Part shown: positions 7,779 through 17,124 of the stretch, piece by piece
How the letters are laid out: every line of letters starts with the position of its first letter
Position numbering within the stretch: the stretch's first letter is position 1
Assembly: GCF_900129465.1 (NCBI RefSeq)
Contig: NZ_FSRA01000002.1
Coordinates: 1,240,001-1,304,000, forward strand
Origin: Chitinophaga niabensis
GTDB taxonomy: Bacteria; Bacteroidota; Bacteroidia; Chitinophagales; Chitinophagaceae
Direction: 5' to 3'
DNA: 64,000 nt
Program-made: the position numbers and the translations under genes
The notes under the pieces: model-generated
Databases searched by the model: none
What the model saw: only the letters and a program-made list of their open reading frames with translations
Told to the model about the DNA's origin: nothing

Positions 7779-9122
7779 ATGGAAACGCCAGTAAGATTCT
7801 ACTATTCGCTTTTCTTTCATACCCGCTTGTATCTATCGCTGGGTGCTGTAGTGGTATTATTTGTAGTGAGCTTTTTTGCGCCGGCTGTTTATCCCTTTGC
7901 GATCATTGCCTTGCTGGCATTGGCTGCATTGGTGCTGCTGGATTTTGTATTGCTCTATGCCGCGGGGCGCGCATTACAGGCAGACCGTAAAATGGCGGAA
8001 CGTTTCAGTAACGGGGACCCCAATGAAGTAAGCATCATTATCCGCAATAACTATAATTTCCCGGTACGGATGGAAATACTGGATGAATTACCTTTCCAGT
8101 TCCAGGAACGTGATTTTGTACGATATGGTTTTCTGAGGAGTAAAGAGGAACAGGCGTTTAACTATCAATTACGTCCGGTGGAAAGAGGGGAATACCAGTT
8201 CGGGGCTACGCATGTTTTTGTGAAAACGCCATTCAGCCTGCTCAGGAGGCGTTTTACTTTTAACCATCCGCAAAATGTGAAGGTATATCCTTCTTATTTG
8301 CAATTGCGTAATTATGAATTATTCTCTTTCAAACATAAGCTCAACGAAATAGGTGTACACCGCAAACGAGCGATCGGGCATAGCATAGAGTTTGATCATA
8401 TTAAGGAATACACGATGGGGGATGATGTGCGTACCTTAAACTGGAAAGCCACAGCCCGCCGCGGGAACCTGATGGTGAATAATTTCACGGAAGAAAGATC
8501 GCAGCAGGTGTATTGTGTGATCGACAAAGGGCGGAATATGAAAATGCCCTTTAACGGATTGAGCCTGTTGGATTATGCTATCAATTCCACGCTGGTGTTC
8601 AGCAATGTGGCATTGCATAAGGGAGATAAGGCCGGGCTGATCACTTTTACAGGGTTTCAAACGGAGGTCCTGGCAGCAGGAAATAAGAAAGTTCAGCTTA
8701 ACAAGATACTGGATCAGTTATATGCGCAGACCACACAGTGGACGGAAAGTGATTATGAGAGACTGGGCGTTAATTTGCGGGCTTCTCTTTCGCAACGTTC
8801 CTTATTGATCCTCTTCACCAATTTTGAATCTGCTTCTGCCCTGCAACGCCAGTTACCTTACTTACGCCAGCTGGCTAAATATCATTTGCTGCTGGTGGTG
8901 TTCTTTGAGAACACAGAGATCAAAAAGCTCAATGAGCAAAAGGCAACTGCCGTAGAGGATATTTACATCCAGGTGATCGCCCAGAAGTTTGCACATGAGA
9001 AAAAACAGATCGTAAGAGAGCTGGCGCAATATGGTATTATGTCCTTACTCACTACACCCGAGCACCTAACGGTGGATGTGGTGAATAAGTACCTTGAGCT
9101 AAAATCCCGCATGCTTGCTTAG
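7779..9122 (+). CDS. DUF58 domain-containing protein, MoxR partner
   Basis: 447 residues from the ATG at 7779, one base after the MoxR stop. Two N-terminal membrane helices (LGAVVVLFVVSFFAPAVYPF and IALLALAALVLLDFVLLYA) precede a beta-rich region. The DUF58 core is HSIEFDHIKEYTMGDDVRTLNWKATAR, followed by a von Willebrand A-like fold (VYCVIDKGRNMKMPF...). DUF58 proteins are the usual substrate-side partners of MoxR ATPases. The stop TAG at 9120-9122 directly abuts the stop of the convergent barrel gene, with no bases between them. Confidence 0.93.
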   Translation: METPVRFYYSLFFHTRLYLSLGAVVVLFVVSFFAPAVYPFAIIALLALAALVLLDFVLLYAAGRALQADRKMAERFSNGDPNEVSIIIRNNYNFPVRMEILDELPFQFQERDFVRYGFLRSKEEQAFNYQLRPVERGEYQFGATHVFVKTPFSLLRRRFTFNHPQNVKVYPSYLQLRNYELFSFKHKLNEIGVHRKRAIGHSIEFDHIKEYTMGDDVRTLNWKATARRGNLMVNNFTEERSQQVYCVIDKGRNMKMPFNGLSLLDYAINSTLVFSNVALHKGDKAGLITFTGFQTEVLAAGNKKVQLNKILDQLYAQTTQWTESDYERLGVNLRASLSQRSLLILFTNFESASALQRQLPYLRQLAKYHLLLVVFFENTEIKKLNEQKATAVEDIYIQVIAQKFAHEKKQIVRELAQYGIMSLLTTPEHLTVDVVNKYLELKSRMLA

Positions 9123-11795
9123 TTACAGCGGTTCTTCCTTTTCAAAATCTTTCGGGCCCTTGTTGCCCAGCTTAGTGAATTTGCGGATGTTATAAGTGAT
9201 GTTCAGGCTGAGGTAGCGTACATTCTTCCGGTTATTGGAGAACTGCTCATAGTCTTTCGTTAACTCGTAGAAGTTCTTAACGGTAGACCCGAAGAGATTT
9301 TCTACAGTGAAGGATACATTCATTTTACGTTTGAATAAGTTCACCTGTCCGCGTAGACCACTATTGAAACGTGCTTCCTGTTTACCCTGAGCATAATAAC
9401 GGGGGCCATTATACCTTCCATTCACGGAGATCGAGAATACGCGGATGCGGTAGGCTGCCCAGACGGTTAAGTTGGAAGTCCATCCTTCCACATGGGCAAA
9501 TTTATCACTTACGGCATCTTTTCCTTCCTCTCCGCCATCCGTTGTGGTATTATAATAACGGATACCTCCACTGATATTCATGTTGATGGCACCTTTGTTG
9601 TTCTGTATGGCTTTAAAGAAGTGAGAGTTGAGGGTAAGGTAGAAGTTGCGGTCCTTCCTGCTGGCAAGGTTCACAAAAGTACTGGTGTTGATGATGGTGG
9701 TATCATTGATGTATTCCACTTTGGTATAACGGGAAATGATGTCACTGGCATCCTGTTGTTCCAGGCCGGCTTTAATTTGATGGCTCTTGATCTGCACAGT
9801 ATATTCCATGCGGTAATCCTTTGTGAAAGAAGGCCGCAGATTGGGATTCCCGGTACGGATGTTGAAACTATCGGAAGTGTTCACAAAGGGATTCAACTGG
9901 TCCGGAGAGGGGCGGTCCATATTCCGGTTGAAATTGAATGTGAGCTGTTGTTGTTTGTAATCGTACTGGAAGTTGATACCCGGGGAGAAGTTCGTGTATT
10001 TGAAAGGTACGCGGCTTCTCAGGGAATCCAGCAGGGCCATCTGGTTAAAGAACTGGATCCCCGGATTGAAGCGGAGATTAGCCATATGATCTTTCCAGGG
10101 GCTATAATTGATACCGAGCGAACTACGGATCTCATATGTTTCATTGTTGAAACGGTTGCCGGCATATTGTTCTTCTGATTTGGAGCCAGTATATCCTAAG
10201 CGGCTGGTGAAGTTATAGCCGAGTTTCCTGCTGCGTTTCCCATAGGAGGCGCTTACAGCATAGTTCTGGTTGAAATCAGAATAATCTGTAGAAAGCCTGG
10301 GTGCAGGTAACATTTCAATATCGTTTACATTCTTGCGGGTGGCGAGGTTGAGGTTGCTACCTCCGCTCATTTCCATGCTGCTGCTCAGGTCGTAGTACTT
10401 ACCGTCAGAGAGCGGCTGACGGAAATGGAAGTTGCCGCGCATGCTGAAATTGCCATTACGCCGTTTGTTCCTCTGCAGGGATGTGTCTTCCGTTAACAGG
10501 TAGAAATAATCATTATTCCCATATCCGCTGCCGTTGTTCTTTGTGAAGTTGAAACCTGCTTCCAGTTTCTTTTCCCGCTGTTCATATTCTTTTATATAGT
10601 TCCAGTCCGTTACTCCGCGGAACCCGTTCCTGCGGTTTATATTGTCCTGGGCCTTCTGCATAGTGGGTTTATGGGTATAATCACTATTGGTGCTGTTATT
10701 GGAACTGTTGCTGCCATCACCCGTCCAGCCAAGGGTTACTGAGCCCCGGAGCTTTTCTTTCTCCGTGATCTTCAGTTCGTAACGGCCATTGAGGTTATGG
10801 TTGAAATTATAAGAGGTACGGAAGTTTTTCTGGTCCAGGAAGGAAGTGTCGCCTCCCGGTACTTTCGGGAAATAGCTACGGTTGAGGTAAGAGCTGTCTG
10901 AATTATATACTCCGTTATTAAAATATGTTACCTGGAATGGCGCGAGGTTGAGATTGTAGCGCATTTTGGCGTTCAGGTTCCTTCTGCTGTCCATTCCCGC
11001 AGTAAAGGCGGCGGAATAACCCCTGAACTGGATCTTACGGGTAATGATATTGATATAGCGGATATTGGTACGGCCTTCTACCAACGCCTGTTCTGCTTCT
11101 ACGGGGTCTGGTGGTACTTTCAGCACTTCTATCCTTTCGATCATGAAAGAGGGAAGGTTGTTGAGGTAGCTGTTGTAGTCCATACCGGTGAGGGCAATGG
11201 GTTTATCATCCACATAAAACTTCACCTTATCCTTTCCCTCCATGGTGATATTATTATTAGCATCTATGGTGATACCGGGTACATATTCCAGCAGTTCCAT
11301 ACCAGTACCGCCGGGCAGGAAGTTTTCGTCCGGCGTGAAAATGATACTGTCTTTGTTCATGGTGAACATCTTCTTCTGGCTCACGATGGTCACTTCTTTC
11401 AGGGTGCGGGTGCCGGTTTCCAGGAGAATGGTGCCCAGTTCCCAGAGTGTACGTTCTGCGTTCACCTTTACATTCACAAAGTAGGGCGCAAAGCCCATGG
11501 TGCCAATCCTTACGATATAACTACCATATACTACAGGTTTTATAATAAAAGCACCCCGTTCATCGGCAGCGGCGCCGGTGACTACGGTGGAATCGTCCTC
11601 ATTGAGCAAGGCGATGGTAGCAAATGGAATGGGTTCCTTGTTGGAGGCCTGCAAAACTTTTCCTTTAACAGTACCGGTTTCGGTATCCTTATTAGAAGGG
11701 GGTTGTTGTGCTTTTACTTCGCTAGCTAACATACATCCGAGCAGGCAAAGGCTTCCGAAAATGGTTGCAATGCTGCCATTTGGCTTGATATTCAT
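9123..11795 (-). CDS. TonB-dependent-receptor-like outer membrane beta-barrel family protein
   Basis: 890 residues with a signal peptide (residues ~1-29, ending SEVKA). Next is a carboxypeptidase-regulatory-like beta domain (GTVKGKVLQASNKEPIPFATIALLNEDD, about residues 42-125). A plug-like domain follows (LLEYVPGITIDANNNITMEGKDKVKFYVDDKPIAL..., about 160-255), then a ~600-residue barrel ending LSLNITYNIRKF. It fits the outer membrane beta-barrel family 3 group, which resembles SusC-like receptors but often lacks a clear TonB box; I see no obvious one. The substrate cannot be read from the sequence. A LytTR two-component pair encoded just upstream on the same strand could regulate it. Confidence 0.88.
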   Translation of the reverse strand: MNIKPNGSIATIFGSLCLLGCMLASEVKAQQPPSNKDTETGTVKGKVLQASNKEPIPFATIALLNEDDSTVVTGAAADERGAFIIKPVVYGSYIVRIGTMGFAPYFVNVKVNAERTLWELGTILLETGTRTLKEVTIVSQKKMFTMNKDSIIFTPDENFLPGGTGMELLEYVPGITIDANNNITMEGKDKVKFYVDDKPIALTGMDYNSYLNNLPSFMIERIEVLKVPPDPVEAEQALVEGRTNIRYINIITRKIQFRGYSAAFTAGMDSRRNLNAKMRYNLNLAPFQVTYFNNGVYNSDSSYLNRSYFPKVPGGDTSFLDQKNFRTSYNFNHNLNGRYELKITEKEKLRGSVTLGWTGDGSNSSNNSTNSDYTHKPTMQKAQDNINRRNGFRGVTDWNYIKEYEQREKKLEAGFNFTKNNGSGYGNNDYFYLLTEDTSLQRNKRRNGNFSMRGNFHFRQPLSDGKYYDLSSSMEMSGGSNLNLATRKNVNDIEMLPAPRLSTDYSDFNQNYAVSASYGKRSRKLGYNFTSRLGYTGSKSEEQYAGNRFNNETYEIRSSLGINYSPWKDHMANLRFNPGIQFFNQMALLDSLRSRVPFKYTNFSPGINFQYDYKQQQLTFNFNRNMDRPSPDQLNPFVNTSDSFNIRTGNPNLRPSFTKDYRMEYTVQIKSHQIKAGLEQQDASDIISRYTKVEYINDTTIINTSTFVNLASRKDRNFYLTLNSHFFKAIQNNKGAINMNISGGIRYYNTTTDGGEEGKDAVSDKFAHVEGWTSNLTVWAAYRIRVFSISVNGRYNGPRYYAQGKQEARFNSGLRGQVNLFKRKMNVSFTVENLFGSTVKNFYELTKDYEQFSNNRKNVRYLSLNITYNIRKFTKLGNKGPKDFEKEEPL

Positions 11796-12036
11796 CTAAA
11801 TGATAATATAGGTTGATGTCCGAAAATTACTACCCCGCATCCAGTAAATAGTAACAATTACACATAAGCGGGATAATCGGGATAAATGGTAGGGCTGTGT
11901 CTTTTTTTGCCTGATGGTCTCTTAGTTCTTCTGTTCGCGTACCTATATGACGTCAAACAGCCGTAAATCCTGTACAACAGTGGCAAGTTTTTTTTAATAG
12001 GAGGTAATTTTACGGGTATTTGGGGGAAGGGGCAGA

Positions 12037-12732
12037 TCATTTCCTGATCAGCCGTTGATCGATGAGCTTCATCAGTTCATCGCGGTGATTTTTACTGACG
12101 GGGATCTTATGCGTACCGGAGGTGATCTCGTTGCCGGAGAAGGCCTGGATCTTATCTGCCGCCACAATATAGGATTTATGTACCCGGAGGAATTTTCCCG
12201 GGGGCAGTTGGTTTTCCGCAGATTTGATAGTGGCCAGGGTCATATATTTCCCCTTTGCCGTATGGATGGTGATATAATTCTGTGCGCCTTCTATAAAAAG
12301 TATTTCCGCATAAGCGATCTTTTCAAAGCCATGCCCTGTTTTAATAAAAAGGTGATCTGCGGGAGCCGGGGTATCCGTAAATAATGCCCTGGCACGGTTC
12401 ACAGATTGCAGGAAGCGTTCCGGCGTAATGGGCTTAACGAGGTAATCCAGCACATTCAGCTCAAAACCTTCCAGGGCATAATTGGGATATGCCGTGGTGA
12501 TGATCACCAGTGGCTTTACGGTAAGACTTTTAAGAAAATCAATCCCCCTGATCCGGGGCATCTGGATGTCCAGGAACATCAGGTCAATCTTCTCTGCCAC
12601 CAGCACTTCATTAGCTTCCATGGCATTACTGCATTGTGCCACCAGCTGAAGAAAGCTGATATCTTTTACCAGCAGCTCCATACCCTCGCGGGCTAATGGT
12701 TCATCGTCTACTATGATGCAACGGATGTTCAT
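12037..12732 (-). CDS. LytTR-family response regulator
   Basis: 231 residues. The receiver domain spans residues 1-120, with the acidic pair D9/D10 and phospho-acceptor D55 in LMFLDIQMPR, plus the switch threonine in VIITTAYPNY and lysine in YLVKPI. The LytTR DNA-binding domain occupies about 135-228 (HLFIKTGHGFEKIAYAEILFIEGAQNYITIH...FLRVHKSYIV). It overlaps the sensor kinase gene by 4 bp (ATGA), so both are made from one mRNA. LytTR regulators typically bind direct repeats upstream of envelope or transport genes. The gene for the large barrel protein, about 240 bp downstream, is a candidate target. Confidence 0.96.
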   Translation of the reverse strand: MNIRCIIVDDEPLAREGMELLVKDISFLQLVAQCSNAMEANEVLVAEKIDLMFLDIQMPRIRGIDFLKSLTVKPLVIITTAYPNYALEGFELNVLDYLVKPITPERFLQSVNRARALFTDTPAPADHLFIKTGHGFEKIAYAEILFIEGAQNYITIHTAKGKYMTLATIKSAENQLPPGKFLRVHKSYIVAADKIQAFSGNEITSGTHKIPVSKNHRDELMKLIDQRLIRK

Positions 12733-13718
12733 GCAAGTTGTATACTGAGTAAAACTATGTATTTTTTCGGGCTGTCGTAGATCTTTAACTTATGCTGGTG
12801 CGGATAAAGGAGTTCCAGTCTTCTTTTTACATTGATCTGCCCGATCCCTCCGGCCTCCTGTTGAGCAGGCATTTCATCTTTGCTGTTTTCAATCCGGAAT
12901 GCAAAGGTATTGTTTTGCTGTTCCAGCAGAATATGGATGTAATTCTCCGGCCCGGTGGACAGGTATTTGAAGGCATTCTCCACAAAGGCAATGAGTAATA
13001 GTGGCGCAATAGAGAAATCCTTTACGCTTTCCTTTACTTCATAATTGATCTGCACGGCATTGCCCTTGCGTAATTTCTCCAGTGCGATATAATCATTGAG
13101 GTAAGCGATCTCTTTCTCAATGGGAATTACCTCCGTATTACATTCATATAACTGGTAACGCATCATGTCTGAAAACTTAGCGAGTGTTTGCGCAGCTGTT
13201 TCAGGGTCTTTGCGGATCAGTACATAAATACTGTTGATGGCATTGAACAGAAAGTGAGGGTTCATCTGGGCACGCAGGAACCTTAGCTCATGCTGCATCT
13301 GGTGTTTCTCTGCCTGGTTGTTCCGCCTGTCTGCTACCACTTTGTCTTTAATGATCTTAACGGCGATCGCTCCAAAAGCTGCATAGGTATTTGCCATCAG
13401 CACATAAGAGAAAAATGAATGGGGTATGCGGGTAAAAATAGTGAAATGGATACCCGCAATGAATGATGTACAAACCAGTATATCCAACATGATGGCTAAA
13501 GCAAACTTCCAGTAGTTCCGTGGATGAAAATAACGGGGAACTATCCAATACATACCTAAGTACACACAAGCACCCTGCCCCATTATCCAGAACGAGATCG
13601 ACAGGATGGCATTGCCCAGCGGCATATGATTCATTTTCATGGAAAACGTGATCCAGAAAAAGGCATAGGCGATCCAGAAAAGGATGTGATGGACTTTATA
13701 TCTGTATAAGAGGTTCAT
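12729..13718 (-). CDS. LytS/YehU-type sensor histidine kinase
   Basis: 329 residues. Four hydrophobic segments fill residues 10-125 (ILFWIAYAFFWITF, an ILSISFWIMGQGACVYLGMYWIV stretch, FALAIMLDILVCTSFIAGI and a helix near YVLMANTYAAFGAIAV) without an obvious sensor domain. The His_kinase domain follows with the phospho-accepting histidine in RAQMNPHFLFNAINSIY (about residue 155). The ATPase N-box is IAFVENAFKYL and the G-box region is GGIGQINVKRRLELLYP. The signal is not evident. It is co-transcribed with the LytTR regulator. Confidence 0.95.
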   Translation of the reverse strand: MNLLYRYKVHHILFWIAYAFFWITFSMKMNHMPLGNAILSISFWIMGQGACVYLGMYWIVPRYFHPRNYWKFALAIMLDILVCTSFIAGIHFTIFTRIPHSFFSYVLMANTYAAFGAIAVKIIKDKVVADRRNNQAEKHQMQHELRFLRAQMNPHFLFNAINSIYVLIRKDPETAAQTLAKFSDMMRYQLYECNTEVIPIEKEIAYLNDYIALEKLRKGNAVQINYEVKESVKDFSIAPLLLIAFVENAFKYLSTGPENYIHILLEQQNNTFAFRIENSKDEMPAQQEAGGIGQINVKRRLELLYPHQHKLKIYDSPKKYIVLLSIQLA

Positions 13719-14032
13719 GTAGCCAAACTACTGTGGTTACTGTAATGTAGCAATCTTTATTGATGAAATGCGGGAAGGAATGGATGAATATCCACGGCGC
13801 AGGCGCTTTCATCCAGCCGGCCTTTGGATGGCCAATTCCCTTTTTCCGATACCTCCGGCCCGGTTCCTTGCCCCGGCAGATGATTTTCTTGATAAATAAT
13901 TGATAATCATTAAATTGAACCGTCCCGGCCGGCAGCTGAGGTGGTTTTTCTATGATAGGGAAATCATTGATATATAATATTTTGCCTGATTTTCAGTTAT
14001 AGTACAAATCAAAATCCCGATCGCCCGTTCCT
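13719..14032. other. Divergent intergenic region between sensor kinase and OmpA-like gene
   Basis: 314 bp without a credible gene. It should hold divergent promoters. An imperfect inverted repeat (GTAGCCA at 13722-13728 and TGGTTAC nearby) lies just upstream of the kinase start. A run of AT-rich sequence near 13970-13985 precedes the OmpA-like gene. I see no clean TAnnTTTG box. Confidence 0.5.
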
Positions 14033-15523
14033 ATGTTCCTAACGAAGAAGCATATATTATTTATTTCCACGCAGCTGCTATTGATCATATCTGGCAAGGC
14101 CCAGAACCTTATACCTAATCCGAGCTTTGAGGATGTGAATATTTGCACAGAGTTTAATGCACCCTGTTCGCCATCGGCCTGGGAAAGCGTAGCGCCGGAA
14201 AGCATGCGGCTGGATTATATGTACAATCCCGTTCCGGTAGCGGGGAATAATTTTATCAGGCTGGTATATGCTGCTCCGAACAGGAAACGCAATTATGCAC
14301 AAACGCAATTGCTCTGCCCTTTGGAGAAAGGCCGCAAATACCGGATCACACTGGTGGCTGGAAAAGACGAGGAAGGCATTCCTGAACTGGACTTTCATTT
14401 TGATACTGCTTACATTTTCCGGGAGTTTGCCAATCCTTTGACGGAGTTGCAGGCTCATCTGAAAATGGAGGCCGGGGATGTGATCAGATCAGTAAAGGGC
14501 AGGATCAATTTTTATACTTTCCAGCGTGAGTTCACGGCAGCAGAAAGTTATGGTTATGTACTGATCGGCAACTTCCAGGAAGGACCATTCAGTTCAGAGA
14601 GGATTTATAATTATGTAGACAGTATCAGCATTGCACCTGTAGGAGAGCAGGGGCTACTTTGTGAAAATGCCGTAAAGATAAAGGAGCGTTTATATGAGCA
14701 GCACCGCCGCCATTTGATCCCTGCTGTTTTTTACCGGCGCTTGCAGGAAAGCCTGCAAAGGCCTGTGCTACCGGTAAAATGTATCACCATCCTTGTGAAA
14801 GACGAAAAGATCTTTACCGCCAGGGGAAGGGCATTAGAGCCGGAAGCCGCTGCCAGGTTGGATTCTGTGCTTCGGTTGTATGATCCCGGAGTGGGTATGA
14901 AAGTAACTATCACAGGGCATTCTGCTAAAGCAGGATCGTACAATTTCAATAAAGTAATGTCCCTGGAAACTGCAAGGAAAATAGCAGATATACTGGTGTA
15001 CAGGAGCGGGTTTAATTATGATGATATCGCCATTGACGGGAAAGGCAATACCATGCCACGTTTCGATGCTTCCACAGAAGAAGGGCGGGAAGGAAATACA
15101 TATGTAACACTGGAATGTTGTATTCCTCAGCTGGCGCCTGAGCCGGAGATAGCGCAAGCAGTGCCTCCTAAACCAGATACGCTGGTGATCCCGGATGTAT
15201 TGTTCCGGTTCAATAGCAGTGAATTGAATGCAAAATTATATAGTTCGCTGGACAGCCTTATTCAGAAGATCCCAAGGGAAGAAGTGATACAGCTGCAACT
15301 GCTGGGGCATACAGATAATGTGGGGGCGGATGAATATAACCTGGACCTTTCCCGCAGGCGGGCTATGTCTGTAGCAGAATACCTGCGGAAAAAGGGATTG
15401 GAACAGGTCATAAGGCATGTGGCTGGTATGGGAGAAGCCTCACCTGTTACAGGAAATGATACACCTGAAGGCCGGAGGAAGAACCGGCGGGTGGAGATCA
15501 TTATTTATAAAGGGGCGGATTAG
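14033..15523 (+). CDS. OmpA-family outer membrane protein with two OmpA-like domains, the first degenerate
   Basis: 496 residues with a signal peptide (residues 1-23, ending ISGKA). An N-terminal beta-rich domain of ~200 residues (NLIPNPSFEDVNICTEFNAP...) resembles the secreted ligand-binding modules seen in other Bacteroidota surface proteins. The C-terminal domain (about 385-496) is a canonical OmpA peptidoglycan-binding domain: LLGHTDNVGADEYNLDLSRRRAMSVAEYL and GRRKNRRVEI. A second OmpA-like stretch lies before it (about 245-360: ITGHSAKAGSYNFNKVMSLETARKIAD). It lacks the HTD aspartate and the correctly spaced LSxxRA arginine that bind diaminopimelate, so it probably no longer binds peptidoglycan. 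A shared hairpin terminator follows. Confidence 0.88.
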   Translation: MFLTKKHILFISTQLLLIISGKAQNLIPNPSFEDVNICTEFNAPCSPSAWESVAPESMRLDYMYNPVPVAGNNFIRLVYAAPNRKRNYAQTQLLCPLEKGRKYRITLVAGKDEEGIPELDFHFDTAYIFREFANPLTELQAHLKMEAGDVIRSVKGRINFYTFQREFTAAESYGYVLIGNFQEGPFSSERIYNYVDSISIAPVGEQGLLCENAVKIKERLYEQHRRHLIPAVFYRRLQESLQRPVLPVKCITILVKDEKIFTARGRALEPEAAARLDSVLRLYDPGVGMKVTITGHSAKAGSYNFNKVMSLETARKIADILVYRSGFNYDDIAIDGKGNTMPRFDASTEEGREGNTYVTLECCIPQLAPEPEIAQAVPPKPDTLVIPDVLFRFNSSELNAKLYSSLDSLIQKIPREEVIQLQLLGHTDNVGADEYNLDLSRRRAMSVAEYLRKKGLEQVIRHVAGMGEASPVTGNDTPEGRRKNRRVEIIIYKGAD

Positions 15524-15551
15524 TTTTCGAATTACCCAGGCAGGCAATTAT

Positions 15552-15596
15552 AAAAAAAGGCCAGTCAACATTAGTTGGCTGGCCTTCAGCATTTTT
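15552..15596. terminator. Bidirectional Rho-independent terminator between OmpA-like and dps genes
   Basis: GGCCAGTCAAC at 15559-15569 pairs with GTTGGCTGGCC at 15574-15584, with one G-T wobble. Seven A residues lie on the left (a U run for minus-strand dps transcripts) and a CATTTTTAA stretch lies on the right for plus-strand transcripts. It sits exactly between the convergent stops. Confidence 0.85.
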
Positions 15597-15616
15597 AAAC
15601 AGTTCAAACAGGAAGA

Positions 15617-16090
15617 TTATTTTGCCAGGTAGGAGCGGAGCATCCAGGCCATTTTTTCATGCTGGCGGAGGAGCCCTGTAACGAAATCGCTGGAGCCAAG
15701 GTCTTTTTGCTTGTCGCTGAATTCAGTGATCAGTTCCCGGAGGCTACGGATGATGGTTTCATGATCATCCAGCAGGTTCTTGATCTGCTCAGATTGTTTG
15801 CTGGTATACTCAGGTTCCAGCAGGTTAGTGAGTTTCAGGAAATCTACCAGTCTGCCTGTGCTGTAATGTCCGATCATACGGATCCTTTCTGCTACTTCGT
15901 CAATGATCTCTGCCAGATCGCCATACTGTTTTTCAAAGAAAAGATGCATCTCAGAAAAATTGTCCCCTACTACATTCCAGTGGTAGTTGCGGGTTTTGGT
16001 ATAGAGGATGTGTTCATCCGCTAACAATACCTGCAATTTGTCTGCTACTTCCTGTAAATGTTTCTCGGGTACGCCAATGTTTACTTTCAT
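15617..16090 (-). CDS. dps: Dps-family DNA starvation / ferritin-like protein
   Basis: 157 residues, the usual Dps length. The ferroxidase-site signature is spread over YTKTRNYHWNVVGDNFSEMHLFFEKQYGDLAEIIDEVAERI: the His in NYHWNV, then the Glu/Asp residues about 30 further on that form the intersubunit iron site. Dps forms a 12-subunit shell that oxidises and stores iron with peroxide and protects DNA during starvation and oxidative stress. The N-terminus lacks the Lys-rich tail that E. coli Dps uses to bind DNA, so iron and peroxide detoxification may dominate. It stands alone between convergent neighbours. Confidence 0.95.
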   Translation of the reverse strand: MKVNIGVPEKHLQEVADKLQVLLADEHILYTKTRNYHWNVVGDNFSEMHLFFEKQYGDLAEIIDEVAERIRMIGHYSTGRLVDFLKLTNLLEPEYTSKQSEQIKNLLDDHETIIRSLRELITEFSDKQKDLGSSDFVTGLLRQHEKMAWMLRSYLAK

Positions 16091-16125
16091 GGTTATAATG
16101 TTTTTTGGGTAAAAAATTTGACTCT

Positions 16126-17034
16126 TTATAATTCGATCAGGGCATAAACCTTATCATTCAGGTAACGCCCGCCGGGATGCATCGCTGAATAATCCAGGTT
16201 GATCCAGTATTCTCCCTTCATCTCATGATAATATAACTCTTTTACAGGGGGATTGTTGAATAAAAGCACAATTGCCTGCTTTAATACCTCAAAATCCTCT
16301 GCATTGCCACAATACAGTTCCGGATAGGCATGCCCCCTGATCAGCACGATCCTTGTTCTGGCTCCGATGGACTGCAAGCAGGAAGCTACCAGGATGGAGT
16401 GATCATCACAATCACCGCCCAGTCCATTCCTGATGGTTTCCATGGGGGTGGCAAAGTATTCATCCCGCTGGCTGTCGTTCACATATTTAAAATTCTTTCT
16501 AATATGAGACCAGAGGGAAAGGTACCGGACGATCTTCCCATACTTTGGCCAGTATTCATCGAAGTTAGCGACAGAATATTCAACGGAAAAATTGCGGACG
16601 GTGGAGTCCTGGTAATTGATCTTTTCCCGGATGCCCCTTACGGTCTTATCCACGTAGGTTTCCACTTTACGGGGATAGAAGCTCAGGATGTCCAGTTGCT
16701 TGTTATCCCGGGTACCCCAGTTGCCCTGTACCATACCCTGGTAGTCGTTCAGTACATTGGTGAACGAATAGCGGCCGGTGAGGGAATTGAATACCATTAC
16801 CCCTGCCACCAGTACGAAAGCGGGAATGATCAGGGGCCTGAAGATCCATAAGAGGATGCGGGTGAATAAAAAAGCAATGAGGATGGAAAGGAACAGGTCT
16901 ATATGCCATTGCCCGAGCTGAACTACCGGCATGAACCGGTTAATATATGGGGCCAGTGGCAGTAATGTCAATAGGCTCAGCAGGTTCAGCAGGAAATGCT
17001 GGAAAGTTGTGTATTTGCTCTGGTCAATGGGCAT
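16126..17034 (-). CDS. Transglutaminase-like domain membrane protein
   Basis: 302 residues. Two N-terminal hydrophobic regions (FLLNLLSLLTLLPLAPYI and a long IDLFLSILIAFLFTRILLWIF...FVLVAGVMVF stretch) anchor it in the membrane. The soluble part carries a transglutaminase-like core: the catalytic Cys in NGLGGDCDDHSILVASCL (about residue 205), the His in RGHAYPELYCG and the Asp in YWINLDYSAMHPG. Such domains act as cysteine proteases or peptidases as well as cross-linkers, so the reaction is not certain. The domain probably faces the periplasm, but topology was not tested. It appears monocistronic. Confidence 0.85.
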   Translation of the reverse strand: MPIDQSKYTTFQHFLLNLLSLLTLLPLAPYINRFMPVVQLGQWHIDLFLSILIAFLFTRILLWIFRPLIIPAFVLVAGVMVFNSLTGRYSFTNVLNDYQGMVQGNWGTRDNKQLDILSFYPRKVETYVDKTVRGIREKINYQDSTVRNFSVEYSVANFDEYWPKYGKIVRYLSLWSHIRKNFKYVNDSQRDEYFATPMETIRNGLGGDCDDHSILVASCLQSIGARTRIVLIRGHAYPELYCGNAEDFEVLKQAIVLLFNNPPVKELYYHEMKGEYWINLDYSAMHPGGRYLNDKVYALIEL

Positions 17035-17124
17035 TGCGAATATTAGTACCGCAAAATTATGCCAATTATGCCGTACGGAACCTTAAACATTTATTAAAGA
17101 ATCCGTACGGCTTACACATGTGCA

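Noticed and set aside
11858..12040. 60-residue minus-strand frame between the barrel protein and the LytTR regulator
   Set aside because: Composition is unlike a protein (many Pro/Arg/Tyr/Ser, no amphipathic pattern) and it overlaps the regulator end. No support for translation.
16126..17034. Transglutaminase-like protein as part of the MoxR/DUF58 cluster
   Set aside because: Such proteins often accompany DUF4129/MoxR genes, but this one lies 7 kb away on the other strand with unrelated genes between.
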